Assembly: GCA_030673825.1 (NCBI GenBank)
Contig: JAUTCS010000039.1
Location: forward strand, 1 to 33,424
DNA length: 33,424 nt
From: Verrucomicrobiota bacterium JB024
GTDB taxonomy: Bacteria; Verrucomicrobiota; Verrucomicrobiia; Opitutales; Cerasicoccaceae
Reading direction: 5' to 3'
The position numbers and the translations under genes are program-made. The notes below the pieces were generated by a model. It saw nothing but the letters and a program-made list of their open reading frames with translations. It did no database searches and was not told the origin of the DNA. Of this stretch, positions 23,562-32,068 are shown in pieces. The first letter of the stretch is position 1, and every line of letters starts with the position of its first letter.

Positions 23562-25010
23562 TCAGGCCGGGACACTCAGGCCGACGGCCTTGGCCACGCC
23601 CTCGCCGTAGGCCGGGTCGACCTTGGCGAAGTGCGCGATCTGGCGCAGCTTGATCTCATCGGGCACGCCATCCATGGCGGCAGCGATGTTGGAGAACAGG
23701 CGCTCTTTCTGCTCGTCGTTGAAGAGGTTGAAAAGCGCGCGCGGCTGCGAGTAGTCGTCGTTGCCCTCGCGGTGGTTGTAGCGCTCGGCGTCACCGCTGA
23801 TGCGCAGCGGCGGCTCGGCCACGGACGGGTCTTCCTGCGGGCCGCCCATGGAGTTGGGCTCGTAGTAGGCGTCCGGGTTTTCGTTGAAGTTGTCAAAGAA
23901 GCGCATGAGCCCGTCCTTGTGGTAGTGGTGCACGGGGCACTTCGGGCGGTTGATCGGCAGGGCCTCGTAGTGCGTGCCCAGGCGGTAGCGGTGCGCGTCG
24001 GCGTAGGAGAAGACGCGGGCCTGGAGCATCTTGTCCGGCGAGTAGCTGATACCGGGCACGATGTTCGAGGGGGAGAAGGCCGCCAGCTCGATCTCGGTAA
24101 AATAGTTCTCCGGGTTGCGGTTGAGCTCCAGTACGCCGACATCGATCAACGGGTAGTCGCCGTGCGGCCACACCTTGGTCAGGTCGAAGGGATTGTACGG
24201 CGTCTTCTCGGCGTCCTTTTCGGGCATGATCTGGACCTTCACGTCCCACTTGGGGAACTGCTTGTCCTCGATCGCGCCGTAGAGCGCTTCCTGATAGCTC
24301 TCGCGGGTCTTGCCGATGAGCTCTTCGGACTCGGCGTTGGTGAAATGCTTGTGTCCCTGCTGCGTCTTGAAGTGGAACTTTACCCAGAAGCGTTCGCCCT
24401 TGTCGTTCCAGAAGCTGTATGTGTGCGAGCCGTAGCCGTTCATGTGCATGGGCGAGATCGGGATGCCCCGGTCGCTCATCAGGATGGTGACTTGGTGCAG
24501 GCTCTCGGGCGAGAGCGACCAGAAGTCCCACATGGCGGTGGGGGAGCGCAGGTTCGTGCGCGGGTGCCGATTCTGCGTGTGGATGAAGTCGGGGAACTTG
24601 TACGCGTCGCGCACAAAGAACACGGGCGTGTTGTTACCCACGAGGTCCCAGTTGCCCTCCTCGGTGTAGAATTTCAACGCGAAGCCGCGCACGTCGCGCT
24701 CGGCGTCAGCCGCGCCCATCTCACCGGCCACGGTGGAGAAGCGGGCCAGCATCTCGGTCTGCTTACCCACCTCGGAGAAAATCTTCGCGCGGGTGTACTT
24801 GGTGATGTCGTGGGTGACGGTAAAGGTGCCGTGCGCGCCCCAGCCCTTGGCGTGGACCACGCGCTCGGGGATGCGTTCGCGGTTCTGGTGGGCGAGCTTT
24901 TCCAGCAGCTGGTAGTCCTGCATGAGCAGCGGGCCGCGGGGCCCGGCGGAGAGCGAGTTCTGGTTGTCGGCGATGGGATTGCCGGCGGTAGTGGTCAGTC
25001 GATGGGCCAT
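23562..25010 (-). CDS. katA: Monofunctional haem catalase
   Basis: A 482-residue small-subunit catalase that breaks down hydrogen peroxide in the cytoplasm. The distal His segment is [14 protein letters not shown] (His 53), the distal Asn segment VGNNTPVFF (Asn 126), and the proximal haem Tyr lies in [15 protein letters not shown]. Length and the absence of a flavodoxin-like C-terminus place it with clade 3 enzymes. ATG 25008-25010 ([12 protein letters not shown]) gives the usual N-terminus; the frame is open to 25070. An OxyR-type site lies upstream and oxyR is divergent. Confidence 0.95.
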   Translation of the reverse strand: MAHRLTTTAGNPIADNQNSLSAGPRGPLLMQDYQLLEKLAHQNRERIPERVVHAKGWGAHGTFTVTHDITKYTRAKIFSEVGKQTEMLARFSTVAGEMGAADAERDVRGFALKFYTEEGNWDLVGNNTPVFFVRDAYKFPDFIHTQNRHPRTNLRSPTAMWDFWSLSPESLHQVTILMSDRGIPISPMHMNGYGSHTYSFWNDKGERFWVKFHFKTQQGHKHFTNAESEELIGKTRESYQEALYGAIEDKQFPKWDVKVQIMPEKDAEKTPYNPFDLTKVWPHGDYPLIDVGVLELNRNPENYFTEIELAAFSPSNIVPGISYSPDKMLQARVFSYADAHRYRLGTHYEALPINRPKCPVHHYHKDGLMRFFDNFNENPDAYYEPNSMGGPQEDPSVAEPPLRISGDAERYNHREGNDDYSQPRALFNLFNDEQKERLFSNIAAAMDGVPDEIKLRQIAHFAKVDPAYGEGVAKAVGLSVPA

Positions 25011-25097
25011 AAGGTTGAGCAGAATGCGTTGAGGTTGATCAATGGCGGTGGGTTTAAACGTCCCCGGCATTGTAGCGAATAATCTTCCATTGGGGAA

Positions 25098-25134
25098 ATA
25101 TATAGTTACTATGCTTACGATAGTTTAGGCCTAT
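25098..25134. promoter_or_regulatory. Full-length OxyR binding site between katA and oxyR
   Basis: The pattern ATAT-N7-CTAT-N7-ATAG-N7-CTAT spans 37 bp and matches the E. coli OxyR consensus ATAG-N7-CTAT twice with a 7-bp spacer, with one mismatch in the first box. It ends 1 bp before the oxyR ATG, which suggests that OxyR represses its own gene while activating katA. Confidence 0.82.
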
Positions 25135-25135
25135 T

Positions 25136-26029
25136 ATGGAAATGCATCAGCTGCGCTACTTCGTCGAGCTGGCCCGGCAGGGGAATTTCTCCCGGGCGGC
25201 GGCGGCGTGCTACGTATCCCAGCCCTCGCTCAGCCAGCAGATCATGAAGCTGGAGGACGAGCTCGGCCAGCCTCTGCTGCATCGCACCCGCAAGGGGGCG
25301 CGGCTGACGCACTTCGGCGAGGCGATGCTGCCGCGCGCGCGGCGCATCCTGCTGGAGGCCGAGTGCATCCGCGACGAGGCCCAGGCCCAGAACGACGCCG
25401 CTTGCGGCAAGGTCAATCTCGGCGCCATCCCGACCATCGCCCCCTTTTTACTGCCCGGGCTGATGGAGCGTTGCCTGACGAAGTACCCGCAGATGCAGCT
25501 TTCCCTCGTCGAGGATACGACAAGCGACCTCGTCACCCAACTGCGCAACGGGCGGCTGGACTTTGCCCTGATGAGCCGGCCCTATCCCTGGGAGGACGAG
25601 GTGGAGGCGGTGACGCTGTGCGAGGACGAACTGCTCGTCACCCTGGCCGCCAAGCACCCCCTGAACAAGCGTCGCCGGATCAAGCTGGAAGACCTCGCCG
25701 AGTACCCGATGATCGTGATGAAGGACATGCACTGCCTCGGTCGTCAGAGTATCTCCCTGTGCGAATCTTCCGGCCTGAGCCCGAAGGTTTCCATCGAAAG
25801 CTCGCAACTGGAGACGGTGGTCTCACTCATCGAGGGCGGGCTCGGCTTTTCCTTTATCCCGAAAATGGCCGCTACGCAGATGGCGCACCGGCGGGTGGGC
25901 TTCCACTCCGTGGCGCCTGCCCCGGTCAAGCGCGACATCGTGCTGGCCTGGGCTAACGCCGGCAGCCTGACCCGCACCCAGCGGGCCTTCCGTGACGAGG
26001 CAGCGGCCTTCTGCGGCGAGAGAAAGTGA
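25136..26029 (+). CDS. oxyR: LysR-family peroxide sensor OxyR
   Basis: 297 residues. The N-terminal HTH is MHQLRYFVELARQGNFSRAA followed by VSQPSLSQQIMKLEDELG. The effector domain contains MKDMHCLGRQSISLC, in which Cys 200 and Cys 209 have the same nine-residue spacing as the peroxide-sensing Cys199/Cys208 of E. coli OxyR. This, with the divergent catalase and the operator, supports OxyR rather than a generic LysR protein. The second Met (25142) is an alternative start. Confidence 0.93.
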   Translation: MEMHQLRYFVELARQGNFSRAAAACYVSQPSLSQQIMKLEDELGQPLLHRTRKGARLTHFGEAMLPRARRILLEAECIRDEAQAQNDAACGKVNLGAIPTIAPFLLPGLMERCLTKYPQMQLSLVEDTTSDLVTQLRNGRLDFALMSRPYPWEDEVEAVTLCEDELLVTLAAKHPLNKRRRIKLEDLAEYPMIVMKDMHCLGRQSISLCESSGLSPKVSIESSQLETVVSLIEGGLGFSFIPKMAATQMAHRRVGFHSVAPAPVKRDIVLAWANAGSLTRTQRAFRDEAAAFCGERK

Positions 26030-26040
26030 CCGCCGAGCCC

Positions 26041-26063
26041 GGTGTCGGAGCGCACCCGACACC
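26041..26063 (+). terminator. Hairpin after oxyR
   Basis: GGTGTCGG (26041-26048) pairs with CCGACACC (26056-26063), 12 bp after the oxyR stop. There is no T-run, so it is a weak terminator candidate or an attenuating structure ahead of the next gene. Confidence 0.4.
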
Positions 26064-26086
26064 TGACGGGATAGGGAGAAGACTCC

Positions 26087-27319
26087 ATGCTTGCGGTCTG
26101 GGTGTTTGCCTGCATGCTTCGCAGTATGATGCGACCCTTTTTGCTCTCTCTCTCCCTGGCTCTGCTGTTTACGTCCGCTATTTCGGCAGCGGGCGAAGAG
26201 TCCTTTCAGATCAACACCGTGGTGATCCCCTCGCGTAACCACACGCGCATGCAGCCGGAGATCTTTTACGCCTTCCGCACCGCGGCCAAGGAGTTCACGC
26301 CGGACATGAAGATCAACTTCACCCTGTTCAACCCTTTTCAGGCCAAGTTCACCGGCAAGACCAAAGAGTCGCAGACCGAATTGCTCCAGTTATTGGAGGC
26401 GAGCGTGCCCGAGGTCGTGGCGGTCAAAAAAGCACACCCGGAAGACGACTACCTGCTCGACGACTTGCACGCCTACATGGAGTCGCACCCGGATTCGTCC
26501 CTGGCTCAGACCTACAACGGCATTTACGCGTTCATGGAGCCGTTCCAGTTTCTCATCATTGAGTCGAGCGACACCTACGGGGCGCACCCGATGTTTTACA
26601 AAGCGGGCGTGACCGAGATCGACACTCCCGACGGAGCCAACGAAATGGACATCATCGAGACCGTTTACGGCCTCTTCTTTATCGATGCGGCCTTTGCGCA
26701 GGACAAGATGGTCTGGGGCACCTGCCACGGCTCTCAGATCGGCTACATCCACGCCGGGGGCCATCTCGGGCGGCTCTTTGACTTCAAGGACGGCGGCTAC
26801 GACGACGTCGAGCTGAAGATCAGCAAGGGCGCGGGCTGCCCGATCCCGGAGGAGACCTGGCGTATCGGCAAGCACCTCTACACGCAGGACAAGGGTTCGG
26901 ACTACAAGGACTACAAGATCGTCGCCTACGAGGTGCCCGAGGAGTTCGCCGAGGGCCGGGATGTGTCGGACAAGTACATCAACAAGGACTTCCAGCACTC
27001 GCTGGCGCTGGTCGAGCCCATCCCCGAAACGATTGAAGTCATCTCCTATCACCCACTCTCCAACTACGCCGAGCGCGTCAGCAGTGGCGAGGCCGAGGCG
27101 AGCGAACATTTTTCCGACGTGCTCAAGGACCAGCGCATCGTGGATGCCTATAAGTACAACAACATGATCGGCACCCAGTACCACCCGCAGTACACCTACG
27201 ACGACTTGGATACCTACATCTTCTTCGAGTACCTGGTGGACCAGCTCCATGACCGCTATGCCCCCGCGCCCAAGGTGCAGCTGCCCGCCGGTCCGCCTGC
27301 CAAAGCTGCCGGACAGTAA
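26087..27319 (+). CDS. Secreted class I glutamine amidotransferase-like (C26-type) hydrolase
   Basis: About 410 residues with an N-terminal signal region ending in LSLALLFTSAISAA. The fold call rests on a nucleophile elbow WGTCHGSQIGYIHAGG (Cys 213) and a C-terminal GTQYHPQYTYDD (His 366), matching the Cys and His of gamma-glutamyl hydrolase/GATase-I enzymes. The usual HPE acidic residue is Gln here, so catalysis is uncertain. ATG 26087 is chosen for its upstream AGGGAGAAG; 26126 and 26129 give a shorter signal peptide. A periplasmic peptidase or amidase role is inferred. Confidence 0.72.
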   Translation: MLAVWVFACMLRSMMRPFLLSLSLALLFTSAISAAGEESFQINTVVIPSRNHTRMQPEIFYAFRTAAKEFTPDMKINFTLFNPFQAKFTGKTKESQTELLQLLEASVPEVVAVKKAHPEDDYLLDDLHAYMESHPDSSLAQTYNGIYAFMEPFQFLIIESSDTYGAHPMFYKAGVTEIDTPDGANEMDIIETVYGLFFIDAAFAQDKMVWGTCHGSQIGYIHAGGHLGRLFDFKDGGYDDVELKISKGAGCPIPEETWRIGKHLYTQDKGSDYKDYKIVAYEVPEEFAEGRDVSDKYINKDFQHSLALVEPIPETIEVISYHPLSNYAERVSSGEAEASEHFSDVLKDQRIVDAYKYNNMIGTQYHPQYTYDDLDTYIFFEYLVDQLHDRYAPAPKVQLPAGPPAKAAGQ

Positions 27320-27373
27320 GCGGGCGTTGGACGCAGTGGACGCGGCGGCCCTTGTGTGCTATTATACGCGTCT

Positions 27374-28090
27374 ATGGACGCGAGCCTCTCACCCATGATC
27401 CTGCGCCGCGCGGGCGACCGCGGCCACGCCGACCACGGCTGGCTGAATTCGTACCACACGTTTTCCTTCGCCGACTATCAGGACGCGAAGCAGATGGGCT
27501 TCCGGGCGCTGCGGGTCATCAACGACGACCGTGTCGCCCCGGGCAAGGGCTTCGGGATGCACCCGCACCGCGACATGGAGATTTTCAGCTATGTGTTGGA
27601 GGGCCAGCTGGAGCACCGCGACAGCCTCGGCAACGGCAGCGTCCTCACGCCGGGGCAGGTCCAGCTGATGAGCGCGGGCAGCGGGATCACGCACAGCGAG
27701 TTCAACCCCAGCCCGGGCGAGCCGGTGCACTTTCTACAAATCTGGATCCACCCGCGCAAGCACGGGCTCGAACCCGGCTACACCGAGTGGCAGCCCAGGG
27801 CCGAACACGCCGACGCGCCCAAGGTGCTCCTGATCTCGCCCGACGGGCGCGAGGGCTCGGCCATTATCCATCAGGAGGTGGATATCTACCGACTTCGCCT
27901 CCAGCCCGGCCAGAGCGTGACGCACGCGCTGGCGGACGGCCACGGAGCCTGGCTGCACGTGGCCGAGGGCGCGCTCGCGGTGGGTGGAGAGCCTCTCGTG
28001 ACCGGTGATGGCGCGGGCCTGATCCGGTCCGGGGAGTGGACCTTTACCGCGACCGAGCCAACCGAGGCCCTGCTCATGGATTTCGCCTGA
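27374..28090 (+). CDS. Pirin-family protein (bicupin)
   Basis: About 238 residues. The signature RVINDDRVAPGKGFGMHPHR and DMEIFSYVLEGQLEHRDSLG carry the N-terminal cupin metal ligands (His-x-His and a Glu). SAGSGITHSEFNPSPGEPVH and FLQIWIHPRKHGLEPGYTEW follow, as in pirins. Some family members have quercetin 2,3-dioxygenase activity; the physiological role is unclear. ATG 27374 is used (MDASLSPMILRRAG); 27395 is an alternative. Confidence 0.92.
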   Translation: MDASLSPMILRRAGDRGHADHGWLNSYHTFSFADYQDAKQMGFRALRVINDDRVAPGKGFGMHPHRDMEIFSYVLEGQLEHRDSLGNGSVLTPGQVQLMSAGSGITHSEFNPSPGEPVHFLQIWIHPRKHGLEPGYTEWQPRAEHADAPKVLLISPDGREGSAIIHQEVDIYRLRLQPGQSVTHALADGHGAWLHVAEGALAVGGEPLVTGDGAGLIRSGEWTFTATEPTEALLMDFA

Positions 28091-28222
28091 GGTCAACCGC
28101 ATGTCTCGCCGTGCGGCGAGGGCAGGGGAGGGTATAGGCTGTTTCCCGCCTTGCGATGGGGCCGCAACACAGGTTGAGGCGGGGGATCTTTTTCTTGCCC
28201 AAGTGCTTGCGTGTGGGGAGGT

Positions 28223-29530
28223 ATGCATCACCTTACGCGGATGTTCCCTTCTCTCTCCCTGAAGTGCCGCGCCCGGTGTATGGGCAGCGGCCTGATGATT
28301 ATTGGCTGTTTGTGGGCCGGTTCTGTATCGGCCTCCCCGCAGAGCGACATCGACGCGATCATCGACCAGTTTTACAACGACCCGGGCCACCCGCAGATCC
28401 CCGGCATGCTGGTCGGAGTGTGGGAGGGGGACTCGGCGGTCACCGTGACCCGCCGTGGCTACGGCAACCTCGACCTCAACGCCAGCGGCATACCCGGCCC
28501 ATCGCCGACGGCGATGGAGTTCAGCGACCAGATGCGCATCGCCAGCATCACCAAGACCTTTACCGTCACGCGTATCCTCCAGCTCGCCGCTGAGGGAAGC
28601 CTCAGTCTGGACGACCCGATCTCCAAGTACGACGGCATGGGCGCGATCTCGCTCGCGAACCTGAACGTCGCCCCGCGTTTCAGCGAGTCGAACCCGGTCA
28701 CGCTGCGCGACCTCGCCCGCATGACCAGCAGCCTGGCCGACTACTCCAACTCTCCCGGCATGATGGCGGGCCTGCAAAACGACATCACCACCAGCTACAC
28801 TGAGGCGCAGCTGCTGGACTTCGCCCGTGGGCTGGACTACACGCCCTCCACCTGGACCTACTCGAACACCAACACGCTGCTGTTGGGCATGATTGTGGAG
28901 GCCGTGACGGGCAATCCGCTCGGGACCGAGCTGCAAAACCACATCTTCGATCCCGCCGGGCTTTCTTCCTCAACCTATTACCCGACAACGAACACCTTTA
29001 CCGGAGGCCATGCACACGGCTACGGCCCGGACGGGGAGGGCATCTACGAGGACTTCACCGACGCCAGCCCGACCATTGCGGCGGGTGCGGGCGGCATGAT
29101 CTCAAGCTTCGAGGATCTGAAAGCCTGGGCACAGATCGTGGCGACGGGCATTCTCACGGACGGTACCTCGCTCTACGGCCCCGGCGGCGAGGCCATCCAG
29201 GCCGAGCGTCTCGCCATGGTGGTCGCGGATGGCCCTGGCCCGGAGTATGACCTGTACGGCCTCGGCTTGGGCGAGATCGAGGAGTGGCTCGGCCACAGCG
29301 GGGAGTTTCTCGGTTACCAGCACATCATGATGTACGACCCCGAGACGGACCGCACAGTGGTCATCATGATCAACATGGCCGGCTTCGAAGACGGCTCGCA
29401 CATCCCCACGGAGCTCTTTATCGATATCGCCGACTATTACGCGAATATCCCGGAGCCTTCGACGGTGGCCTTTCTCGCGCTGGCCGGGGTGGCGCTGATC
29501 GTCGTTCGTCGCCGCGCTAAACGGGCGTAA
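28223..29530 (+). CDS. Serine beta-lactamase-like hydrolase with PEP-CTERM anchor
   Basis: About 435 residues, exported. Signal peptide ends in MIIGCLWAGSVSA. The class C beta-lactamase/D-alanyl-D-alanine carboxypeptidase motifs are visible: SITK (Ser 108, Lys 111), TYSNTN and GHSGEFLGY (in place of KTG). The C-terminus NIPEPSTVAFLALAGVALIV plus RRRAKRA is a PEP-CTERM sorting signal. Esterase, peptidase or beta-lactamase activity are all possible. The ATG is only 2 nt after a strong GGGGAGG, so the start is uncertain (28241 is an alternative). Confidence 0.85.
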   Translation: MHHLTRMFPSLSLKCRARCMGSGLMIIGCLWAGSVSASPQSDIDAIIDQFYNDPGHPQIPGMLVGVWEGDSAVTVTRRGYGNLDLNASGIPGPSPTAMEFSDQMRIASITKTFTVTRILQLAAEGSLSLDDPISKYDGMGAISLANLNVAPRFSESNPVTLRDLARMTSSLADYSNSPGMMAGLQNDITTSYTEAQLLDFARGLDYTPSTWTYSNTNTLLLGMIVEAVTGNPLGTELQNHIFDPAGLSSSTYYPTTNTFTGGHAHGYGPDGEGIYEDFTDASPTIAAGAGGMISSFEDLKAWAQIVATGILTDGTSLYGPGGEAIQAERLAMVVADGPGPEYDLYGLGLGEIEEWLGHSGEFLGYQHIMMYDPETDRTVVIMINMAGFEDGSHIPTELFIDIADYYANIPEPSTVAFLALAGVALIVVRRRAKRA

Positions 29531-29976
29531 GTCACAAATTTTTCCTGCGCAGTCGAAACGACAATGGGTAGGTGCGCAGCACCGTAGGGGCCATGCCCCT
29601 CAATCGGATCAAACGCCGAGCGTTTGTGGCGGAGAGGGAGGGGTTTTGAAATCTCTACATATTAAATATAAATATTTGAATATGAATAAATTAAATATTT
29701 CCTAAAAGGCGGCGTTCAGGACTTTTGGGCTGATTTCTACGTATTTTCCCGCTGAATTTTTCTGAATGTTTGTCGCTTCATTCTGACGATAGCGACCGCA
29801 CTTCCCAATCTGGTTCAGTCGATATATCCCTTCCAGAGTGGAAGGCGTTAATCGATATCCCTTTGTGGCGAGTTTACAAGCCGCGATAAACCACCGCAGG
29901 CGAAGTATACCGCATCGGACAGCATTGCCCGACAAGACTTGCCAAAAGGGCTGAATTTGCCGATATTACAGGCAGC
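29531..29976. other. 446-bp gene-poor transition into the accessory region
   Basis: Three short hairpins lie here: AGGGGC-CAT-GCCCCT (29586-29600), CAAACGC-CGA-GCGTTTG (29610-29626) and CCTTCCA-GAG-TGGAAGG (29829-29845). A strongly AT-rich stretch at 29655-29702 lies between the second and third. A minus-strand frame at 29702-29935 (77 residues, TTG start) is not recognised and I do not call it a gene. Confidence 0.6.
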
Positions 29977-30162
29977 ATGAATGCCGTGGAAGTCATTGAG
30001 CAGTACAAGCGCCTGCCCCGCCAGGAACAGGGCAAGGTTGCCGAGTTTATCCGTCAGGGGCTCTCGGATAAGGTGAGTTATGCCGACGACAAGCGCGCGC
30101 AGGCTGCCGCAGAGACGGTGTTTGACGAACACCCCGAGCTCTTCCGTAAGCTGGCTCAATGA
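29977..30162 (+). CDS. Antitoxin of a Doc-type toxin-antitoxin pair
   Basis: A 61-residue acidic/basic mixed helical protein (MNAVEVIEQYKRLPRQEQGK, then VAEFIRQGLS). Small proteins of this type precede Doc toxins and neutralise them, usually also repressing the operon. Its stop TGA overlaps the toxin ATG as ATGA (30159-30162), indicating translational coupling. It is not a classical Phd protein; the family is inferred from its partner. Confidence 0.75.
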   Translation: MNAVEVIEQYKRLPRQEQGKVAEFIRQGLSDKVSYADDKRAQAAAETVFDEHPELFRKLAQ

Positions 30163-30542
30163 ACGAACCGGTTTTTCTGACCACGGATCTGGTGGAGATT
30201 TTCCACCGGCGGGCGTTGGAACTTTTTGGCGGGATGGACGGACTCCGGGATCGCTCTGCCTTGGATGGCGCGGTCACGCAAGCCCTGAACGTGTATTGGT
30301 ATGAGCAAGGAGACCTCTTTGATATTGCCGGTGCCTTCTGTTTTCACATCGCCCAAGCTCAGGCCTTCTTGGACGGGAACAAGCGCACGGCGGTGGTTGC
30401 GGCATTGGCGTTTCTACGACTGAACGGCGTGGACACGTGCCCGGAACTGACGCGTCCACTCCACCAAGCTATGCTGGATGTGGCTAAGCATCGGCTTGAC
30501 CGTATAGGACTCGCCGCCTTGTTGCGACAGCTTTTAGGCTGA
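30159..30542 (+). CDS. doc: Doc/Fic-type toxin (death-on-curing family)
   Basis: 127 residues. The Doc core ALELFGGMDGLRDRSALDGA (19-38) and the Fic-type motif QAFLDGNKRTAVVAALAFL (68-86) are clear. Asp 72, Asn 74, Lys 75 and Arg 76 are kept, but the usual catalytic His of HxFxDxNKR is Gln 68. Doc proteins phosphorylate EF-Tu; whether the Gln version is active is not known to me. It is paired with an overlapping antitoxin. Confidence 0.85.
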   Translation: MNEPVFLTTDLVEIFHRRALELFGGMDGLRDRSALDGAVTQALNVYWYEQGDLFDIAGAFCFHIAQAQAFLDGNKRTAVVAALAFLRLNGVDTCPELTRPLHQAMLDVAKHRLDRIGLAALLRQLLG

Positions 30543-30576
30543 TACGGTACTCCACCACGCCTTGTATGTTTACGCT

Positions 30577-30927
30577 CTAATAGCGTTGCTGCTCGTAATC
30601 TTCGAGGTCGTGTTCGAGCCGTTTGAAGCTGAACAGCAAGGTGTGCCCTTTGCCGTTGGGAATCTTGTAGCAAGAGATTAGCCGTTCGCTGACCCATCGG
30701 CGGATTGTGTCCTGTTATTTGCCAAAATACTGAGCGACCTGCTCGATCCCCACCAGCGGGCACTGAATGGCGTTGAGGTCGTACAGTTCCTTCTGAATCT
30801 CAGCCAGCCTGTCCTTGAGCATCGTCAACTCCTCCCGAAGGTGCAAATCTTCCGTCTCCCGATGTTCCGATTCGGAAACCTCGCTGTCGGGGAACGGGAG
30901 AAGGGAAACTGGCTGCTGTATCAGCAT
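30577..30927 (-). pseudogene. Helix-turn-helix (excisionase/MerR-type) gene with an in-frame stop
   Basis: The frame reads 70 residues ending IEQVAQYFGK, then a TAA (30715-30717), then continues for 45 codons as QDTIRRWVSERLISCYKIPN and FSFKRLEHDLEDYEQQRY before a TAG (30577-30579). The two parts together form one HTH_17-like DNA-binding domain, so the stop splits the domain just before its recognition helix. Either a recent nonsense mutation or a sequencing error explains it. Start at ATG 30925-30927. Confidence 0.75.
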
Positions 30928-31086
30928 GCCTGCATTATAGCAGGCAAATCGAAATGAAATAGGGAAAGGTGATGATGAGATTTTTCCCTAATTGCAATGG
31001 GATGGGATTACCCGTCCCTAGTCCAGCTTCTAGGCCAGTAACAATCAGGCCCAATTACTGTCTCTCGACTGTCAATCGACAGCAAT

Positions 31087-31112
31087 CGGCTGTCCGCTTT
31101 GGCGGGCAGCCG
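31087..31112. repeat. Hairpin in the gap before the plasmid-like gene pair
   Basis: CGGCTGTCCGC (31087-31097) pairs with GCGGGCAGCCG (31102-31112) with one G-T pair, around TTTG. It lies 24 bp after the end of the minus-strand gene at 31137 and may be its terminator, though no T-run follows. Confidence 0.45.
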
Positions 31113-31136
31113 ACGTTGAAAACAGTCCAGACCGTT

Positions 31137-31538
31137 TTATTCTCCGTCCTCGTCGGGCCGGGATTCCTGCCACCGTTCAAAGATGTCCTCGGCTTCCCGG
31201 TTATACCAGTCGGCTACCTGCTGCTCGATGTAACAGTAGAGGGCGCTCATGCCGTTGTTTTCCAGCGGATTGTCCCCGTATCCGGCCTGTTTGTATGCCT
31301 CTTCCAACTCTGCCTGATAGAGGAACCACAGCCCTTTGATTTCAGCGGTGTAAACCGGCACAGCGCCATCAATGATGTCGTGCACGCCTCCGCGATAGTC
31401 CAAATCGCCGTACAGGTCGGGCAAGGCGCTGATGTCCAGGTTGTCATTGAGGTAGTCGCGCAAGCGTTCCTCCACTTCCTCAATGGCGGTGTCAATGCGC
31501 TCCTGTAAGGTGTCGTCAATTTCAATGGTGCGTTTCAT
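31137..31538 (-). CDS. Acidic hypothetical protein, plasmid/island type
   Basis: 133 residues, strongly acidic, opening MKRTIEIDDTLQERIDTAIE and containing SALPDLYGDLDYRGGVHDII. The N-terminus resembles ribbon-helix-helix-like openings of plasmid proteins, but the family is not identified. Its ATG overlaps the TGA of the preceding gene as ATGA (31535-31538), so both are translated together. Function unknown. Confidence 0.75.
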   Translation of the reverse strand: MKRTIEIDDTLQERIDTAIEEVEERLRDYLNDNLDISALPDLYGDLDYRGGVHDIIDGAVPVYTAEIKGLWFLYQAELEEAYKQAGYGDNPLENNGMSALYCYIEQQVADWYNREAEDIFERWQESRPDEDGE

Positions 31539-31786
31539 GGGTCAGGCTCCTTTACGAATGAGTTTGAGCAGGCGGAGGGAGACACGCGCCAGTAGTCGGC
31601 CACGTGCATTAAGCGGATCGCGCTGAGGCGTCCGCGCCGAAGCTGCCGGGCGGCCTCGGTCAAGCGCTGGCCGTTGAACTCGGATTCCCCGGTCAACTGG
31701 TTGCCAACGGCACCGGAAAAACGCCCCTTCTTGTCAGTCAGACCAACCAAGAGATCAGGACGGCGGTAATAGGCATTCGGTTTCAT
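31535..31786 (-). CDS. Basic hypothetical protein, plasmid/island type
   Basis: 83 residues starting MKPNAYYRRPDLLVGLTDKK, then GRFSGAVGNQLTGES and a basic RQLRRGRLSAIRLMHVADYW. The longer frame reaching 32107 is antisense-like GC-rich sequence, so I use ATG 31784-31786. Not recognised. It forms a coupled pair with the acidic protein downstream and looks like mobile-element cargo. Confidence 0.65.
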   Translation of the reverse strand: MKPNAYYRRPDLLVGLTDKKGRFSGAVGNQLTGESEFNGQRLTEAARQLRRGRLSAIRLMHVADYWRVSPSACSNSFVKEPDP

Positions 31787-32068
31787 GATGCTTGGTGGGT
31801 TGCGGCCACTCTTCATTGATGCGGCCTGCTTTCCCCTGCCAAGCGGCGAGCGAGCGAGAGCGTGCCCGGAACGAGGGCCGTAGGCCGCCGTCCAGGTGGA
31901 GATTTTTGCGCCGAGCGCGGAAGCGAGAAGCCCGCGACGAAGCTGCACAAGCGAACGCGAAAATACGACCTTTACGGCTGGGAGTGGAGGGCTGGCATCA
32001 TCCCCTTTCCTGCGGGCAGGAAAGCAGGCTGCGATCTTGCCGGGGTCACCCCGTCTGACCTGTCGGTC
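31787..32068. other. GC-rich leader region without genes
   Basis: The segment between the plasmid-like pair and the antitoxin promoter contains repeated GCGAG units (near 31846-31860) and no convincing coding frame. Similar GC-rich stretches occur on plasmids and integrative elements, but I could not match it to one. Confidence 0.45.

Noticed and set aside
23559-25082. A 507-residue plus-strand frame
   Set aside because: It lies antisense to catalase, is Val/Gly/Leu-rich and shows no family motif.
27734-28942. A 402-residue minus-strand frame
   Set aside because: It covers the antisense of pirin and the serine hydrolase, both recognised on the other strand.
29702-29935. A 77-residue minus-strand frame with a TTG start
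   Set aside because: No recognised family, no ribosome site and a poor start. It may be a degraded element but I cannot support it.
31846-31870. GCGAG repeats considered as a replication origin or CRISPR-like array
   Set aside because: Units are too short and irregular, and there are no spacers or replication genes.
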